Positions 63,261-64,000 of a DNA stretch of 64,000 nucleotides are shown one piece after another. The position numbers and the translations under genes are program-made. Positions within the stretch are counted from its first letter, which is position 1; every line of letters starts with the position of its first letter. The stretch comes from Flavobacteriaceae bacterium GSB9 (GTDB lineage Bacteria > Bacteroidota > Bacteroidia > Flavobacteriales > Flavobacteriaceae): NCBI GenBank assembly GCA_022749295.1, contig CP062007.1, forward strand, positions 868,001 through 932,000, in the 5' to 3' direction. Below the pieces are notes generated by a model that was given only the letters and a program-made list of their open reading frames with translations, made no database searches and had not been told where the DNA came from.

Positions 63261-64000
63261 ATGCGTAAGTTATTTTTTGCCTTTATAGCCTTAAGTTTAT
63301 TGCCCCTTAATTCTTGTGATGACGGCGATGTTATAACTGTGGAATTGGATTTTGACGACACTTTTCAAGTATGCGAAAGTGGTGATGATTTGGTTTTTTA
63401 CAAGACCAAAAGTGACCCTTCTGAATCTTTATCTTTAAAAGTTACCGGTCTTTCAGTAGATGAAATCTTAGTTGTCGATGAAAATGGCATTTATGAAAAC
63501 ACCATTACCATAACCGATAACAACCCGTTTAACTACAGAACTTATAGCAACACTACCCTTAACGATTTGTTTTGCAATGCCATACCCAATTCTGAAATAA
63601 AACTAACGGAAGATATTGAGGCCAATAGTGGGACTGCATTTTTAAAAACGGTTTTAACCGAAGACGACAACGATGGCATTCCCGCAGAATTAGAAGACAT
63701 TAATGGAGATGGCAATTTAGAAAATGACGATACCGACGGGGATGGTTTACCTAACTATATTGATGCCGATGACGACGGCGACAACATTTTAACCAAAGAC
63801 GAAAACCCCGACCCAGACAATAATGGTATTTTTGATGATGCACAAGATACTGATGAAGACGGCATACCTGATTATTTAGATAAAGATGACGATGGAGACC
63901 TAATTGACACCAGAGACGAAGAAAACGATTCGCAAGACAATAACCCGGCAAACGATATTACTAACAGCGAAATAGGTCCCGACTATTTAAACAAAGATGT
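63261..64000 (+). CDS. Lipoprotein with calcium-binding D-rich repeats (3' end outside window)
   Basis: A frame open from ATG 63261 to the window end, at least 246 residues. Lipoprotein signal with cysteine at 19 (FFAFIALSLLPLNSC). After a beta region of about 110 residues with two cysteines comes a string of thrombospondin type 3-like repeats (DTDGDGLPNYIDADDDGDN, DTDEDGIPDYLDKDDDGD), which bind calcium and give a stiff surface stalk. Members of this kind in Bacteroidota may act as surface lipoproteins or FKBP/OmpA-fused proteins; the C-terminus is not visible. Confidence 0.8.
   Translation, partial: MRKLFFAFIALSLLPLNSCDDGDVITVELDFDDTFQVCESGDDLVFYKTKSDPSESLSLKVTGLSVDEILVVDENGIYENTITITDNNPFNYRTYSNTTLNDLFCNAIPNSEIKLTEDIEANSGTAFLKTVLTEDDNDGIPAELEDINGDGNLENDDTDGDGLPNYIDADDDGDNILTKDENPDPDNNGIFDDAQDTDEDGIPDYLDKDDDGDLIDTRDEENDSQDNNPANDITNSEIGPDYLNKD

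Overview
This window comes from the chromosome of a member of the Flavobacteriaceae (Bacteroidota). Four things point there: AT-rich DNA with few Shine-Dalgarno sequences, promoters carrying the Bacteroidota -7 element TAnnTTTG, genes for type IX secretion (PorP/SprF, CHU_C-type sorting domain) and gliding-group families (DUF3276, DUF1573, long NusB, SusC-like TonB receptors), and flavobacterial gene neighbourhoods such as small coiled-coil gene - zapA - 6S-like RNA - rny. Most of the window is core genome. No CRISPR array, transposase, prophage or tRNA gene was seen.

Layout. 1-2.6 kb: end of a 2-oxoacid dehydrogenase E1 gene, a DoxX membrane protein, a small basic protein and an isolated GIY-YIG nuclease gene. 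2.7-6.7 kb: pheT with a textbook promoter, a PAP2 phosphatase and two tandem DUF2007 genes. 6.7-11 kb: an ABC-F ATPase with one degenerate ATP site, a thioredoxin-fold lipoprotein without its cysteines, a short-chain dehydrogenase and the SRP RNA gene. 11-14.5 kb: a glutaminyl cyclase lipoprotein and cydAB (bd oxidase), preceded by a CRP/FNR-type palindrome. 14.5-23 kb: the most accessory-looking stretch, with a TonB receptor, a GC-rich PorP/SprF pseudogene, a large PorP/SprF-repeat-coiled-coil-SPOR fusion, a T9SS type B surface protein and a beta-helix secreted protein.

23-34 kb: aroC, an LpxH-like phosphoesterase, a large FAD/Fe-S dehydrogenase, a small outer-membrane protein, a GNAT, nusB-DUF1573-yajC and an ABC exporter. 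34-43 kb: a DUF3276 protein, a CsaA-like protein, a peroxiredoxin-like protein, a second GNAT, gyrA with a following TPR gene, and clpC. 43-54 kb: a lipoprotein, an Atg22-like MFS gene, an M48 peptidase, msrB, a DinB-like protein, an NTF2-like protein, NDH-2, lpdA, aroQ and three small barrel proteins. 54-64 kb: xerD, rny, a 6S-like RNA, zapA with a small coiled-coil protein, an M23 peptidase, a TonB receptor, a cysteine desulfurase, and the start of a calcium-binding-repeat lipoprotein that runs off the window.

How the genes fit together. The respiratory genes (cydAB, NDH-2, the FAD/Fe-S dehydrogenase, lpdA and the E1 fragment) describe an aerobic to microaerobic chemoheterotroph. The envelope genes (T9SS components, TonB receptors, M23 and M48 peptidases, LpxH-like, barrels, lipoproteins) describe a Gram-negative gliding-type surface. 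The strongest non-routine signals are the PorP/SprF fusion with its higher-order 48-bp repeat, the decayed PorP/SprF gene beside it, the asymmetric ABC-F protein, the palindrome at cydAB, a terminator that abuts a start codon, and the 6S-like RNA rod.
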